Both the position numbers and the translations under genes were made by a program. Below, piece by piece: positions 12,070 through 25,437 of a stretch of 64,000 nt of DNA. Where the stretch lies: NCBI GenBank assembly GCA_911728455.2, contig OU452222.1, forward strand, positions 20,718,559-20,782,558, written 5' to 3'. Positions within the stretch are counted from its first letter, which is position 1, and the number at the start of each line of letters is the position of its first letter. The stretch is from Marthasterias glacialis (Eukaryota; Echinodermata; Asteroidea; Forcipulatida; Asteriidae). The notes below the pieces were generated by a model that made no database searches, had not been told where the DNA came from, and saw only the letters and a list, made by a program, of their open reading frames with translations.

Positions 12070-12250
12070 TTGAGATCAAAGCTTGGCTTGAATCACAATA
12101 AGATATTAATTGTGAATCATAATGAGAACCATGCTGAACAGAACCCTTTTTAGGCCTGCATCCTACATGCACAGTGTAATTTTGTTTCATCAAAAATCGA
12201 TTTATATGAAAGGGCCTTACTAGCCATTTTTCCATGTGGTTACTCCGCAG
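12070..12250. repeat. Dispersed repeat family S (copy 1 of 3)
   Basis: CCTTTTTAGGCCTGCATCC, then TAATTTTGTTTCATC and GATTTATATGAA, are shared with 13745-14010. The last part also recurs near 14290-14340. The two later copies lie almost next to each other. No coding signal. Confidence 0.6.
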
Positions 12251-12647
12251 CCTAGAGACCGGGAATGTGACACACCCCCCTAATAGTTTTCCTAAGTCGG
12301 CATTTAGTGCCACAGTCGGTAAAATGAGCACCAAACTTACCCGAGTAAGGGCCTGGGCTGAACACAAATCCATTCGGCAAGCCTAGAGATTTGCCGACTG
12401 GATTTGCCGACTGAAAATGTTAGTTTAATCTTTGTAGTGTGAGAAGTCCAACTTTGAATTACCATATTTAATATTCTCAGCAACGTGCGGGCATATACGC
12501 TCTGAAAACACCGAAAGCCATAGAGCATCCGGGGCTTTGCCCCCGGACTGCCCTTGCAGAATTTCCGCCCCATATACTTCATTAGGGGCATTAGTTTACA
12601 TCAAAAACGTTTATTTTCGGCAATTTAGCCCTGAACAAAATAAACAT

Positions 12648-13248
12648 CTCGTCACCGTTTTCACGAACAGCGAATCTGCCCCCCCCCCCAAATTTTTGAC
12701 AGTTTTTTGTTTTTCCAATTTTCTAAATGTATTTGGTGTCCTTGACATTTCTGCAATTTTTTATGTCTGGAAAGTGATTAGTTTGCTTATTACGCTAATT
12801 GCTAAAAAGGCGAATAATTGTACTTCTCTGATTTGCGTTTTCACGAAGTGATAAATTTGCGCAATGTGTGTTTAAACGAACGGCGGCTGTGTGACAAATC
12901 CGCGCGTGGTGTGTAAACAACTTCAGCGCGTGTGCATACTTCATGTGTAAATGAATGGCGCGCTAGTGGGGCAAAACTGCTGTGCTCAGCATTTTGCGTT
13001 TTCACGAAGTGACAATTCTTTTCTGAGCTTAGCAGCTGTTAAACAAAGCACCAAAAGAAATAAAAAGGTGTCTATTCATGTTATTTAACTTATACACCAC
13101 CGTATCACAGGAAGATATTACATACTTTCGATAAAAAGACCGGTCAAAAAACAATTTTCAAAATGCGAAAACTTCAAAAGCGCTTTTCTCAAAATGCTGT
13201 TTTGCTGCTGCGTACGCGAATTTGCCTGTTCGTGAAAACGGTGACGAG
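12648..13248. mobile_element. 601-bp TIR element with GTTTTCACGAA repeats
   Basis: The left end begins CTCGTCACCGTTTTCACGAA and the right end (13226-13248) is its exact complement over 23 bases. The pairing continues through GCGAAT/ATTCGC. The word GTTTTCACGAAGTGA recurs inside near 12836 and 12998. No long open frame and no clear target duplication, so this is a non-autonomous DNA transposon of unassigned superfamily. Confidence 0.8.
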
Positions 13249-13559
13249 CGTCTGGGGAATTCGCCCCTGGACCCCTTTAGATAAACTCCAAGGGAGGATT
13301 TGTCCCAAGTCAAAAAGTATTCCAAGTTTGAATATCAAAATTAAACGTCTAATTTGGGCAACTTGACGGTCCTACTTAGTCCTGAAAACACTTAAAACCG
13401 TAGAGCGTCCGGGGCTTGGAATTAAGAATTAGTGTCCACACACTCAACAGGGGATTTGCAAAAAAAAAAACCTATTTTCAAAGCTTGCATTTCTAATATG
13501 AGTCGTTTAAAGCTTGGCATCTGAGGCCCATTTTAATCCTTGGAATCACTGAAACCTCA

Positions 13560-13738
13560 TGAGCGTTTGTGGGCCTTGCCCCCCCCCCCCCCCGAACCCC
13601 TCATGTAGTACGTGAGTCCAATGTCGTTGCGCTTTTACTTTCATTTGATAATATTGACAGTCAGCAAATTTAGGCTTCCACCCCCCCCCTCCCCCCCCAA
13701 AAAAAATACTACTAATAATAATAAACTCTACGCCGCTG
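13560..13738 (-). mobile_element. Transposon fragment related to 5536-5700, opposite strand
   Basis: Read on the minus strand it starts CAGCGGCGTAGAG, passes a G-rich run (C-rich on the plus strand at about 13681-13698), and continues with text matching 5590-5660, including AAATGAAAGTAAAAGCGCAA. It ends near the poly-C tract at about 13579-13594. It is a second, diverged member of the CAGNGGCGTAG family. Confidence 0.5.
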
Positions 13739-13744
13739 TTCTTA

Positions 13745-14150
13745 CTTGATATTCAAATTATAAAAAGTCGCATCGATCCCATTACATGCCGCTTCCGATT
13801 ATTTATCATAAATAAACTGGGCTTGACCTGCATGGTAGCACACGGTTGTATGACTACTAAGTTGGATACTAAATTTTTATCATAATGGGAACGTATTTTC
13901 AAAGCAGAGCCCTTTTTAGGCCTGCATCCTGCATGCATAGTATAATTTTGTTTCATCCAAAATTGATTTATATGAAGGGGCCTACCTAGCCAGTTTTCCT
14001 TGTGGTCACTTGATATTAAAAAAGAAGAAGTCGCATCCCCTTTTTATATAGTGATCCTATTTAATACCGCTTCCAATGTTGTAGAGTAACCTGGGCTTGT
14101 TCCCTAGCAGTATTCGGTTGTATGACTTCTAAGTTGCGCCGCCCCCCCCC
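13745..14150. repeat. Dispersed repeat family S (copies 2 and 3)
   Basis: Two diverged copies lie in the same direction (about 13745-14010 and 14020-14150). They share AAGTCGCATC, the CCGCTTCC block, CGGTTGTATGACT and TCTAAGTTG-type words. A poly-C run ends the second copy (about 14142-14158). Copy 1 lies at 12070-12250. No coding signal. Confidence 0.55.
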
Positions 14151-14204
14151 CCCCCCCCACCGTCGAACAAAGATGTTGACAAAAATAGAGATACCGTCAA
14201 CATA

Positions 14205-14290
14205 TAGGGCTAGTAGGTCCGTTGGTAGAGCACAGCTACGTAAATCAGGAGGTCGCAGGTTCTAATCCTCGATCCTTTTATCAAATTGTC
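14205..14290 (+). mobile_element. tRNA-derived SINE head (fragment)
   Basis: TTGGTAGAGCAC at about 14222-14233 resembles an RNA polymerase III A box. GGTTCTAATCC at 14258-14268 resembles a B box at about the spacing found in tRNAs. The sequence does not close into a proper tRNA acceptor stem, and text downstream merges into family S sequence. It is more likely a SINE head than a functional tRNA gene. The translation beginning MVEHSYVNQEVAGSNP is what tRNA-like sequence gives and is not a protein gene. Confidence 0.55.
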
Positions 14291-14586
14291 TTTGTTCACC
14301 CAAAATTGATTAATAGTTCCCAGTTAGTTTCCCTTGTGGTTTGCGACTTGCTTAAAGGATTTTACTTACCCGACAGATATTATTTAACTCTTCATTTTTC
14401 CAAGCATTGTACAGTGTTTCGTTTCGATAGTTCCCGTGACACCCCAAATCTCCATCCCAGACCGTGTTAGTCCACAGACCATACAGCTCAATTCCCGTCC
14501 CAGCAACCCCTTTGAAGACCAGTTGCCATTCGGAGCCTGCGTAGAAAATGGACAGAAAACAACATATTTACCATATGATGAATAAT

Positions 14587-14973
14587 CAGTAGCGTAACTA
14601 CGGGGGGCACGTGCCCCCACCTCAACTGATGTCCGTGAGCCCTCCCCACCCCCCATTCGAAATCTGGACTTTTGAGAAATCTTGAAAATTTCCAGACTAA
14701 AATGTTACATTTTATAAGCTTTCATGTAGTAATTTCAATGTTTAAAAAACTTTTTTTTAAACTATTTACGCGCAGAAAGTGTATTTTACCTCCACGTCAG
14801 ATTATTTTATAAAACATAGTAAACTGCATAACGTATTAGAGCGCTGAAAGGGGGGTTGTTTATATGACAAATACAAACGGAAACTACAGTTTTAATTGGC
14901 CAAAAGTGCCCCGTAGAGAAAATAGTGCACCCCTTGCGCTCCCCTAAAATAATGTACCCTAGTTATGCCGCTG
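14587..14973. mobile_element. hAT-like non-autonomous element, 387 bp
   Basis: The left end CAGTAGCGTAACTACGGGGG is answered on the right by the complement of CAGCGGCATAACTAGGG. The flanks TGAATAAT (14579-14586) and TAAATATT (14974-14981) agree at six of eight positions, as expected for an aged 8-bp target duplication. The interior has no coding capacity. Confidence 0.75.
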
Positions 14974-17939
14974 TAAATATTCCTGTACAGGTGAATGCCA
15001 CACCAGTTGTTGGGCGGAGTTGGGTTGGGTTATTATTATCAATGCGAATCTCTTAGAGTAATAGTCCCAAAAGAAATAGCATATTGCTGCCAAGCCATGT
15101 CAGAAACACTACGACAAGCCCCTGGAACATCCTTAAACATCCAATGACGTCACATTTCAAATTTTTGTACCGAAAATGTTTAGTTCATTCCTGAATGTTT
15201 GCGATATTCAAACAAAAAGGCATTTAATTTGACCTTTGGACTGACTCATTTGTTGTTGAAATCCAATGACGTCATGTTTCAAACTTCGCGTTGAAAGAGT
15301 ATCAACAAAAACTAGAGATTGAGAGTTTGTGAACAAACTCACGGTGTTCGGCTGGAACGTAATAAAGTGATTGCGTCATTGAAAACAAGGTCAATATTGT
15401 ATGCTGTGCTGATGGGCAAAATTTTTATTTGTACCTTGTGTTGATCTTTAGGCATGAAGGTCAGTCATATGAAACTCCAACTTCCGGTTTTGACATGAAC
15501 TATGGTTCAAATGGGGTCACACTCTGCGATAGTTGTACAGTATTTCAAGGGCTTGCATATGGAGAAAGTATCTCGTGTGTAACTTTTATGATCCCCAAAT
15601 GATTTTTTTAAAAATTAAACGTTGATTTAATATGACTTCATCAATGATGTCATAATCCGAAAATAATCCAGTTTCATCTACACAGTAATGTCTAAGGTAA
15701 CAGTAAGTTTCAAGTCTGTATCACGTTTAGTTGATGAATTATGAATTTACTATCTGTGAAATTTCTACATCCATTTCAACCGGAAGTAAGGGTCAAATAG
15801 GGTCACATCTTCAACACAATTTTTAGAATGGTTAACGAGCTTTCAGATGAAGTAATGATTATTAATGAATTCTGTTTTGTTATTGAAAAATAATCTTTTT
15901 GAAAAATAAAATTTCAACTTCCTCTTTCGACCGGAAGTCAAGGTCAAATGGGGTCACAAACTGTGTAAGATGTGCAGAGTAATTGAAGATCTTTTATATG
16001 GTGCAAAGATCTTGTATGGATCATTTACGGTTCTTCAGGTATGAATTTTTGAAATATTAAACGTTGATTTATTGTAATGACGTCATCGATGACGTCATCA
16101 TCCAGAAAAAACAGTGCAGTTTACTGCACAGTAAAGTTGAAGGTAATAGTAAGTTTCAAGACTGTACCTCGTTTAGTTAATGACCTATGATTCTTTTTAT
16201 ATGTAAACTTCAACTTCCGGTTTCGACCGGAAGTAAAGGTCAAATGGGGTCACACTTTCTGTAAGACATGTAGACTGGTTAAAGTGTTTGCAGATGAAGT
16301 AATGGTTATTACTATAGCCTGTTTTTTTATTGAAATAGGATTTTTTGGAAAAATGACATTTTAACTTCCGGTTTCGACCGGAAGTCAAGGTCAAATGGGG
16401 TCACACACTGTGTAAGATTTGTAGAGTAATCGAAAAGCTTTCATATGGTGCAAAGATCTTGTATGTAACATATACGGTTCTTCAGATATGGATTTTTTAA
16501 ATATTAAACGTTGATTTAATATAATGACGCAATCAATGACGTCATGTTTTACGGCCAGAAGACAATGTCAAACTGGTATTATGTCTGTGCAAAAGTTTGA
16601 GCAGGCTAACCGATCTTCAAACTGACATTTAAATTTTGACAATATGATAAGCAGTTCTTGACTTATGAATTTTTGAAATTTTGAACTTCCGGTTTCGACC
16701 GGAAGTAAAGGTCAAATGAGGTCAAGTTGTGCACGACAATTAAAGGTCATTACAAGAACTTTTATGTTTTGAAAGAATCTCGTACGTAGCTTTTCTGGTT
16801 CTCAAGATATGAATTTTCTAATTATTAATGGTTTATTTAGCATAATGACGTCATCAATGACGTCATCATTCTAAAAAAGTTGCGGTTTCATCTACTAACT
16901 ATGGTTCATGTTCCTGATAAGTTTCAAGTTCATATAAGCTTTACTTTTGTTAAAAATCGACGGAGAAGGTTCGCTGATAAGAATACGAGGGAAAAAACTA
17001 GACATAGAATTTTTGTTTATTACAAAAATACGGTGTTCGGTTGAACGTTACATAATGACGTAGTTCAAAAACATTGAACATAAAAAGATGAATTTGTATA
17101 CAATGTTTGGTTTTTATAGTTAAACTTGTACCACACTTTGTAACAACTCCCGTTTCTTGACAAATGTCATCATTCCAAAAAAGTGGCGGTTTCATCTACT
17201 CACTATTGCCTATGTACACAGTAAGTTTTAAGTTTGTACAAGCTTTACTTTTGTTTAAAATTGCTGCAGAAGGTTTGCAGGGAAAGAAGAACACGAGGGG
17301 AAAAAAAGCCGTTACAATTAGTGTCGTAGCACCATTGATTTGAAACTTGTTACCAGAGGACGCTGTTTAATGTAATGACGTCATCAGTTTAAACTTGAAA
17401 ACGCAGAGTCCTTTACCTACTCACACACTGAAACCACTGTCCAAAGCTTGTTTTATACTGACCAAAGAACTAAAAAAGAATGGCTTTATAACAATTCTTT
17501 CCTTCAACTTCCGGTTGGAACCGCAATACAAGGTCAAATCGGGGTCATTTCTCTGAGACATTTAAATTATTTCCAAAAGACCTTTGCGATGATGTGTAGA
17601 TTGTAAAAATCCATTGTGCACTTCAGGAGTTCTGATTTAATGAATAAACTTTGATTTATTGTAACTCAACATATGATGACATCATCATGACGTCATTGTT
17701 TTATTTCGCGTCTTCATATTGAGGTTCAAGTATATGCACAGTTTCAAGGTTCAGTTTAATTTCAATTTTGAGTTATTTATTTGAAGAAAATTTTGGAGGA
17801 ATTAACATTTAAAGCAACATAATGGTCTCTATGAGACACCGTATAACACATGGTTTTGATTTTGTTTGATATATTGAAAGTGAAATCAAATAAAACCTTT
17901 AAATATGAATATGAAAATAATTAAAAAGAGCTTTATCAT

Positions 17940-19260
17940 ATGTATTTCATGGGGACTTCCGGTTTGGGCAGGAAGCGAGGTCAACTCAGGTCACTAAGAA
18001 TTGTAAAGAACCGCATACATTTATTGTAACTCGACTCCTGGAGGAAAAACAAGTTACCTTTTTGGTTTTAACTGCCAGGAAAAACAATATTTCGTGCTTT
18101 TCAAAGTGTTCCTTTTCCACGCCGTGCAATTGGCTGCCTCCAGGTTGTGTGTTCAAAATAGTATTCATATTGCCTTTTATCAAAACATTAACCCTTGCTG
18201 CCCTCCGTTTTGTTCGGCATCTATGCGGTGTCAATAAAACAAAGTGTGTATCGCTAGTGACGTTGGTGGCGCTATATCAAATTAACGGTCTTATTTTGTA
18301 ACATCACGAACACTGGTGTACTGTACAGTCAATCTGACATTTGACAGATTCAAATTCCGAGCTCATTATCTGTATTAAAAAGTTCCAAAGTTTTATAAAA
18401 ACTACCCCACTTTGATAAACATCATAAACACAAGTGTGCACGGCTAAAGAAACACACGGACATTTTGAAAGGCGATGACTTTACTTTTAAACTTTACTTT
18501 TAAACAGTTTTACTCAGCGTATCCCGACAACAACTCTCGCGGGGGTAAAGTGCCTCTGGCCCCGCTGTTGCACATTGTGACTCTCGTATGTAAGCACGTA
18601 CGTGAACGGTAAATATAGAACGAAAGACGATCATTTTGTCAATTGCATTTTCTCCACCATTATACATCAAACAACTCACGTGAGCATGTGATCGTCTCAG
18701 TAAAGTCTCCTCTTCCTCTCCCTGTCACAATTAAGCCACCAGAATGACATAAAGGGAAACATTTCCACACTGAACTTGGCATGACTTACATGTTTTTCTT
18801 TGCGTCGCCATTATTACACACACACACACACACACACAAGGACTCCACAAGGGAGCGAATTTGAGCACACACACACGCAGAACTTAACAACATACCGCAA
18901 AGTTCGATGAACTGTGACAAGACCTGACTTGTCGATCGCGTGTATGTATTTACACAGCATGCAGTAAAAGCCTATAGTGCACACGCACGGGGTGCAATAC
19001 ATTGAGGGAACTGTACAGACTTTATCGCCGATCGCGCTAAAAACGGCACTTTTCACCTTAATATAACTTCGTTATGCAACGGCCAATTTTGTTCAAATTT
19101 CACAATTAGGCTTTTATAGTCGTTATCTATTACCAAAAAATTCAACACGTAGTTTGCTCAAAAAAAAAAATATATATATATATATATTTTTAAACTCGTC
19201 GTCGTAACAAACTGTAACATTTGATGACGTCATCAATGTAATATTTTCTAAACTACATTC
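17940..19260. repeat. Motif-poor 1.3-kb insert within the array (repeated in blocks II and III)
   Basis: This segment recurs near 23220-24510 and 26380-27660. Apart from its edges it lacks the ETS/DR4/CRE signature. It holds CTCACGTGAG, a paired TTTACTTTTAAACTTTAC stretch, a (CA)n microsatellite and an (AT)n run. An 80-codon frame in block I is truncated and altered in blocks II and III, so protein coding is not supported. It may be a foreign insertion later amplified with the array, or the core of the element. Confidence 0.5.
18816..18838. repeat. (CA)n microsatellite, block I
   Basis: A pure CA repeat of 23 bases. Its counterparts in blocks II and III differ in length, as expected for slippage. 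Confidence 0.95.
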
Positions 19261-21062
19261 AAATGAGGTCACACATTGTAAAAATTTGTAGAATCGTCGA
19301 AGGGCCTTAAAATTAAGTTATTATATTAATACACAAAATAATATTATTCAGATACGATTTTTTATAAAACAAACTACTACTTCCGGTTTCGACCGGAAGT
19401 AAAGGTCAAATGGGGTCACACCCTGTGTAAGATTTGTTTAATACTTCATGACCTTTCATATGGTGTAAAGATCATGTATGTAGCATATCTGATTCTGGAG
19501 ATATGAGTATTTTAATAAAAAACTTCAATTTAATATAATGACGTCATCGATGACGTCATCATTCCAAATTTTGTTCTTTGTCATGTACACGCTTTGGTCT
19601 AAATACGTGGTAAGTTTCAAGTCCGTACATGCTCTATTTTTTGAGATAGCAAAATATTTTTTTTTTCGACCTCGTGTACCATTTTCGTTGTGACGTAGCT
19701 ATGACGTCACACATCATATTTTTAGAATGCTCTTGAGTTAAAGAAAATATTATGCATTAAACATTTTTTCATATTTTCATGCACTTAGGCTCTAGAGCCC
19801 AAAATAACATGATTTATTACTTTAACTTCCGGTTTCGACCGGAAGTAAAGGTCAAATGGGGTCACGTTGTGCACCGCATTTGTAGATCTTTATAAGAGGT
19901 TTCATGTAAAAAAAGAATCTTGAACGTAGCTGTTTTGGTTTTGAAGATATGATTTTTCAAATTATTTAAGGTTTTTTTAACGTTTATTTAACGTAATGAC
20001 GTCATCAATGACGTCACCATTCCCAAAAAGTGGCGGTGCCGTCTACTCACCGAGGTTGATGTTCATGAGAAGTTTCAAGTTCATACAAGTTTCAGTTTTT
20101 CTCAAAATTGGCGGAGAAGGTTCGCAGGGAAAGAAGAACACGAGGAAAAAATAAAAAAAAAATAAAAAAAAAAAAAAACAGAACAATAACAATAGTTGTT
20201 CGGCTGTTGGCCGAACACCTAAAAAAAACAAAAAAAACTAGAGATTTAGAGTTTGTGGACAAACTCACGGTGTTCGGCTTAATCACGTAATTGAAAATTT
20301 TAAGGTCAATATTGTGTGCACGTTTCTTGTCTATTTGTGCTATGCTGACGGGCGAAATATTTAGTTGTACTTTTTTATCTTTATTCATGAAGGTTTGTCA
20401 TATGAAACTTCAACTTCCGGTTTGACAGGAACTAAAGGTCAAATGGGGTCACACCTTGTGCATGGTATCTAGAATTGTCAGAGAGCTTTAAATTGATGTA
20501 ACGATTATTAATGTACCACGTTTCATTAATAAGGTACATATTTTTGTAGTACATACTTATACTTCCGGTTTCGACCGGAAGTGAAGGTCAAATGAGGTCA
20601 CACTTTGTAAATATTTGTAGAATCGTCGAGGGGCTTTAAAATTAAGTTATACAATTAATATACAAATTTACGTAATTCAGAATCGATGTTTCATAACAAA
20701 ACTACTACTTCCGGTTTCGACCGGAAGTGAAGGTCAAATGGGGTCACACCCTGTGTAAGATTTGTTTAGTACTTCAAGACCTTTCATATGGTGTAAAGAT
20801 CATGTATGTAGCATGTATTATTCTTAAGATATGATTATTTTAGTAAAAAACTTCAATTTAATGTAATGACGTCATCGATGACGTCATCATTCCCAAAATT
20901 TTGCTTTGTCATATACACACTGTGGTCTAAGTATGTAGTAAGTATCAAGTCCGTAGATGCTTTAGTTTTTGAGATAGCAAAATAATTTTTTTTCGACCTC
21001 GTGTAACAATTTCGTTGTGACGTAGCTATGGTTTTGAAGATATGATTTTTCAAATTATTTAA

Positions 21063-24000
21063 CCGGAAGTAAGGGTCAAATAGGGTCACATCTTCAACAC
21101 AATATTTAGAATGGTTAACGAGCTTTCAGATGAAGTAATGATTATTAATGAATTCTGTTTTGTTATTGAAAAATAATCTTTTTGAAAAATAAAATTTCAA
21201 CTTCCTCTTTCGACCGGAAGTCAAGGTCAAATGGGGTCACAAACTGTGTAAGATGTGCAGAGTAATTGAAGATCTTTTATATGGTGCAAAGATCTTGTAT
21301 GTATCATTTACGGTTCTTCAGATATGAATTTTTGAAATATTAAACGTTGATTTATTGTAATGACGTCATCGATGACGTCATCATCCAGAAAAAACAGTGC
21401 AGTTTACTGCACAGTAAAGTTGAAGGTAATAGTAAGTTTCAAGACTGTACCTCGTTTAGTTAATGACCTATGAATCTTTTTATATGTTAACTTCAACTTC
21501 CGGTTTCGACCGGAAGTAAAGGTCAAATGGGGTCACACTTTCTGTAAGACATGTAGACTGGTTAAAGTGTTTGCAGATGAAGTAATGGTTATTACTATAG
21601 CCTGTTTTTTTATTGAAATAGGATTTTTTGGAAAAATGACATTTTAACTTCCGGTTTCGACCGGAAGTCAAGGTCAAATGGGGTCACACACTGTGTAAGA
21701 TTTGTAGAGTAATCGAAAAGCTTTCATATGGTGCAAAGATCTTGTATGTAACATATACGGTTCTTCAGATATGGATTTTTTAAATATTAAACGTTGATTT
21801 AATATAATGACGCAATCAATGACGTCATCTTTTACGGCCAGAAGACAATGTCAAACTGGTATTATGTCTGTGCAAAAGTTTGAGCAGGCTAACCGATCTT
21901 CAAACTGTCATTCAAATTTTGACAATATCATTAGCAGTTCTTGAGATATGATTTTTTGAAATTTTGAACTTCCGGTTTCGACCGGAAGTAAAGGTCAAAT
22001 GAGGTCAAGTTGTGCACGACAATTAAAGGTCATTACAAGAACTTTTATGTTTTGAAAGAATCTCGTACGTAGCTTTTCTGGTTCTCAAGATATGAATTTT
22101 CTAATTATTAATGGTTTATTTAGCATAATGACGTCATCAATGACGTCATCATTCTAAAAAAGTTGCGGTTTCATCTACTAACTATGGTTCATGTTCCTGA
22201 TAAGTTTCAAGTTCATATAAGCTTTACTTTTGTTAAAAATCGACGGAGAAGGTTCGCTGATAAGAATACGAGGAAAAAACTAGACATAGAATTTTTGTTT
22301 ATTACAAAAATACGGTGTTCGGTTGAACGTTACATAATGACGTAGTTCATAAACATTGAACATAAAAAGATGAATTTGTATACAATGTTTGGTTTTTATA
22401 GTTAAACTTGTACCACACTTTGTAACAACTCCCGTTTCTTGACAAATGTCATCATTCCAAAAAAGTGGCGGTTTCATCTACTCACTATTGCCTATGTACA
22501 CAGTAAGTTTTAAGTTTGTACAAGCTTTACTTTTGTTTAAAATTGCTGGAGAAGGTTCGCAGGGAAAGAAGAACACGAGGAAAAAAAAAGCCGTTACAAT
22601 TAGTGTCGTAGCACCATTGATTTGAAACTTGTTACCAGAGGACGCAGTTTAATGTAATGACGTCATCAGTTTTAAACTTGAAAACGCAGAGTCCTTTACC
22701 TACTCACACACTGAAACCACTGTCCAAAGCTCGTTTTATACTGACCAAAGAACTAAAAAAGAATGGCTTTATAACAATTCTTTCCTTCAACTTCCGGTTG
22801 GAACCGCAATACAAGGTCAAATTGGGGTCATTTCTTTGAGACATTTAAATTGTTTCCAAAAGACCTTTGCGATGATGTGTAGATTGTAAAAATCCATTGT
22901 GCACTTCAGGAGTTCTGATTTAATGAATAAACTTTGATTTATTGTAACTCAACATCAGATGACATCATCATGACGTCATTGTTTTATTTCGCGTCTTCAT
23001 ATTGAGGTTCAAGTATATGCACAGTTTCAAGGTTCAGTTTAATTTCAATTTTGAGTTATTTATTTGAAGAAAATTTTGGAGGAATTAACATTTAAAGCAA
23101 CATAATGGTCTCTATGAGACACCGTATAACACACGGTTTTGATTTTGTTTGATATATTGAAAGTGAAATCAAATAAAATTTTTAAATATGAATATGAAAT
23201 TAATTAAAAAGAGCTTTATCATATGTATTTCATGGGGACTTCCGGTTTGGGCAGGAAGCGAGGTCAACTCAGGTCACTAAGAATTATAAAGAACCGCATA
23301 CATTTATTGTAACTCGACTCCTGGAGGAAAAACGAGTTACCTTTTTGGTTTTAACTGCCAGGAAAAACAATGTTTTCGTGCTTTCCAAAGTGTTCCTTTT
23401 CCACGCCGTGCAATTGGCTGCCGCCAGGTTGTGTGTTCAAAATAGTATTCATATTGCCTTTTATCAAAACATTAACCCTTGCTGCCCTCCGTTTTGTTCG
23501 CCATCTATGCGGTGTCAATAAAACAAAGTGTGTACTTGTGAACGTTGGTGGCGCTATATCAAATTAACGGTCTTATTTTGTAACATCACGAACACTGGTG
23601 TACTGTACAGTCAATCTGACATTTGACAGATTCAAATTCCGAGCTCATTATCTGTATTAAAAAGTTTCAAAGTTCTATAAAAACTACCCCACTTTGATAA
23701 ACATCATAAACACAAGTGTGCACGGCTAAAGAAATACACGGACATTTTGAAAGGCGATGACTTTACTTTTAAACTTTACTTTTAAACAGTTTTACTCAGC
23801 GTATCCCGACAACAACTCTCGCGGGGGTAAAGTGCCTCTGGCCCCGCTGTTGCACATTGTGACTCTCGTATGTAAGCACGTACGTGAACGGTAAATATAG
23901 AACGAAAGACGATCATTTTGTCAATTGCATTTTCTCCACCATTATACATCAAACAACTCACGTGAGCATGTGATCGTCTCAGTAAAGTCTCCTCTTCCTC

Positions 24001-24093
24001 TCCCTGTCACAATTAAGCCACCAGAATGACATAAAGGGAAACATTTCCACACTGAACTTGGCATGACTTACATGTTTTTCTTTGCGTCGCCAT

Positions 24094-24129
<36 letters not shown>

Positions 24130-25401
24130 CTTAACAACACACCGCAAAGTTCGATGAACTGTGACAAGACCTGACTTGTCGCTAGTAGGTACATGTATAT
24201 ACACAGCATGCAGTAAAAGCCTAGAGTGCACACGCACGGGGTGCAATACATTGAGGGAACTGTACAGACTTTATCGCCGATCGCGCTAAAAATGGCACTT
24301 TTCACCTTAATATAACTTCGTTATGCAACGGCCAATTTTGTTCAAATTTCACAATTAGGCTTTTATAGTCGTTATCTATTACCAAAAAATTCAACACGAA
24401 GTTTGCTCAAAAAAAAAATATATATATATATATATTTTTAAACTCGTCGTCGTAACAAACTGTAACATTTGATGACGTCATCAATGTAATATTTTCAAAG
24501 GTCATAAACTACATTCAAATGAGGTCACACATTGTAAACATTTGTAGAATCGTCGAAGGGCCTTAAAATTAAGTTATTATATTAATACACAAAATAATAT
24601 TATTCAGATACGATTTTTTATAAAACAAACTACTACTTCCGGTTTCGACCGGAAGTAAAGGTCAAATGGGGTCACACCCTGTGTAAGATTTGTTTAATAC
24701 TTCATGACCTTTCATATGGTGTAAAGATCATGTATGTAGCATATCTGATTCTGGAGATATTAGTATTTTAATAGAAAACTTCAATTTAATATAATGACGT
24801 CATCGATGACGTCATCATTCTAAATTTTGTTCTTTGTCATGTACACGCTTTGGTCTAAGTACGTGGTAAGTTTCAAGTCCGTACATGCTCTATTTTTTGA
24901 GATAGCAAAATATTTTTTTTTTCGACCTCGTGTACCATTTTCGTTGTGACGTAGCTATGACGTCACACATCATATTTTTAGAATGCTTTTGAGTTAAAGA
25001 AAATATTATGCATTAAACATTTTTTCATATTTTCATGCACTTAGGCTCTAGAGCCCAAAATAACATGATTTGTTACTTTAACTTCCGGTTTCGACCGGAA
25101 GTAAAGGTCAAATGGGGTCACGTTGTGCACCGCATTTGTAGATCTTTATAAGAGGTTTCATGTAAAAAAGGAATCTTGAACGTAGCTGTTTTGGTTTTGA
25201 AGATATGATTTTTCAAATTATTTAAGGTTTTTTTAACGTTTATTTAACGTAATGACGTCATCAATGACGTCACCATTCCCAAAAAGTGGCGGTGCCGTCT
25301 ACTCACCGAGGTTGATGTTCATGAGAAGTTTCAAGTTCATACAAGTTTCAGTTTTTCTCAAAATTGGCGGAGAAGGTTCGCAGGGAAAGAAGAACACGAG
25401 G

Positions 25402-25434
<33 letters not shown>
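21063..25434 (+). repeat. Array long block II
   Basis: It begins inside a subunit at the CCGGAAGTAAGGGTCAAAT segment and follows block I almost base for base to the (CA)n region; the offset is 5283 and drops to 5256 after small indels. It ends in an A tract (about 25400-25434) joined directly to the start of block III. The block contains five exact ETS-like palindromes. The high identity to block I implies recent duplication or an assembly duplication. Confidence 0.85.
24098..24126. repeat. (CA)n microsatellite, block II
   Basis: A pure CA repeat of 29 bases. The sequence just after it lacks about 30 bases that block I has, accounting for the offset change from 5283 to 5256. Confidence 0.95.

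Positions 25435-25437
<3 letters not shown>

Larger units (their letters stand above)
15779..21062 (+). repeat. Array long block I
   Basis: This block recurs from 21063 onward at an offset of 5283 bases. The matches at 15781/21064 and 16846/22129 have exactly that offset. It contains seven exact ETS-like palindromes, several paired CREs and a 1.3-kb segment (about 17940-19260) poor in these motifs. The segment 20240-21060 at its right end resembles both the array start near 15300 and internal subunits. Confidence 0.85.

Noticed and set aside
14222-14290. Functional tRNA gene
   Set aside because: A-box-like and B-box-like segments exist, but no acceptor stem or clean cloverleaf could be formed; better explained as a SINE head.
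18062-18301. 80-codon frame in the motif-poor array segment, with shorter relatives at 23370 and 26526
   Set aside because: The frame changes between blocks and lacks a known domain; the differences look like neutral drift.
16197-21677. Identical 65-codon frames in array blocks I and II (16197-16394 and 21480-21677)
   Set aside because: They cross the ETS palindrome and other repeat motifs. Identity reflects recent duplication of DNA, not protein conservation.
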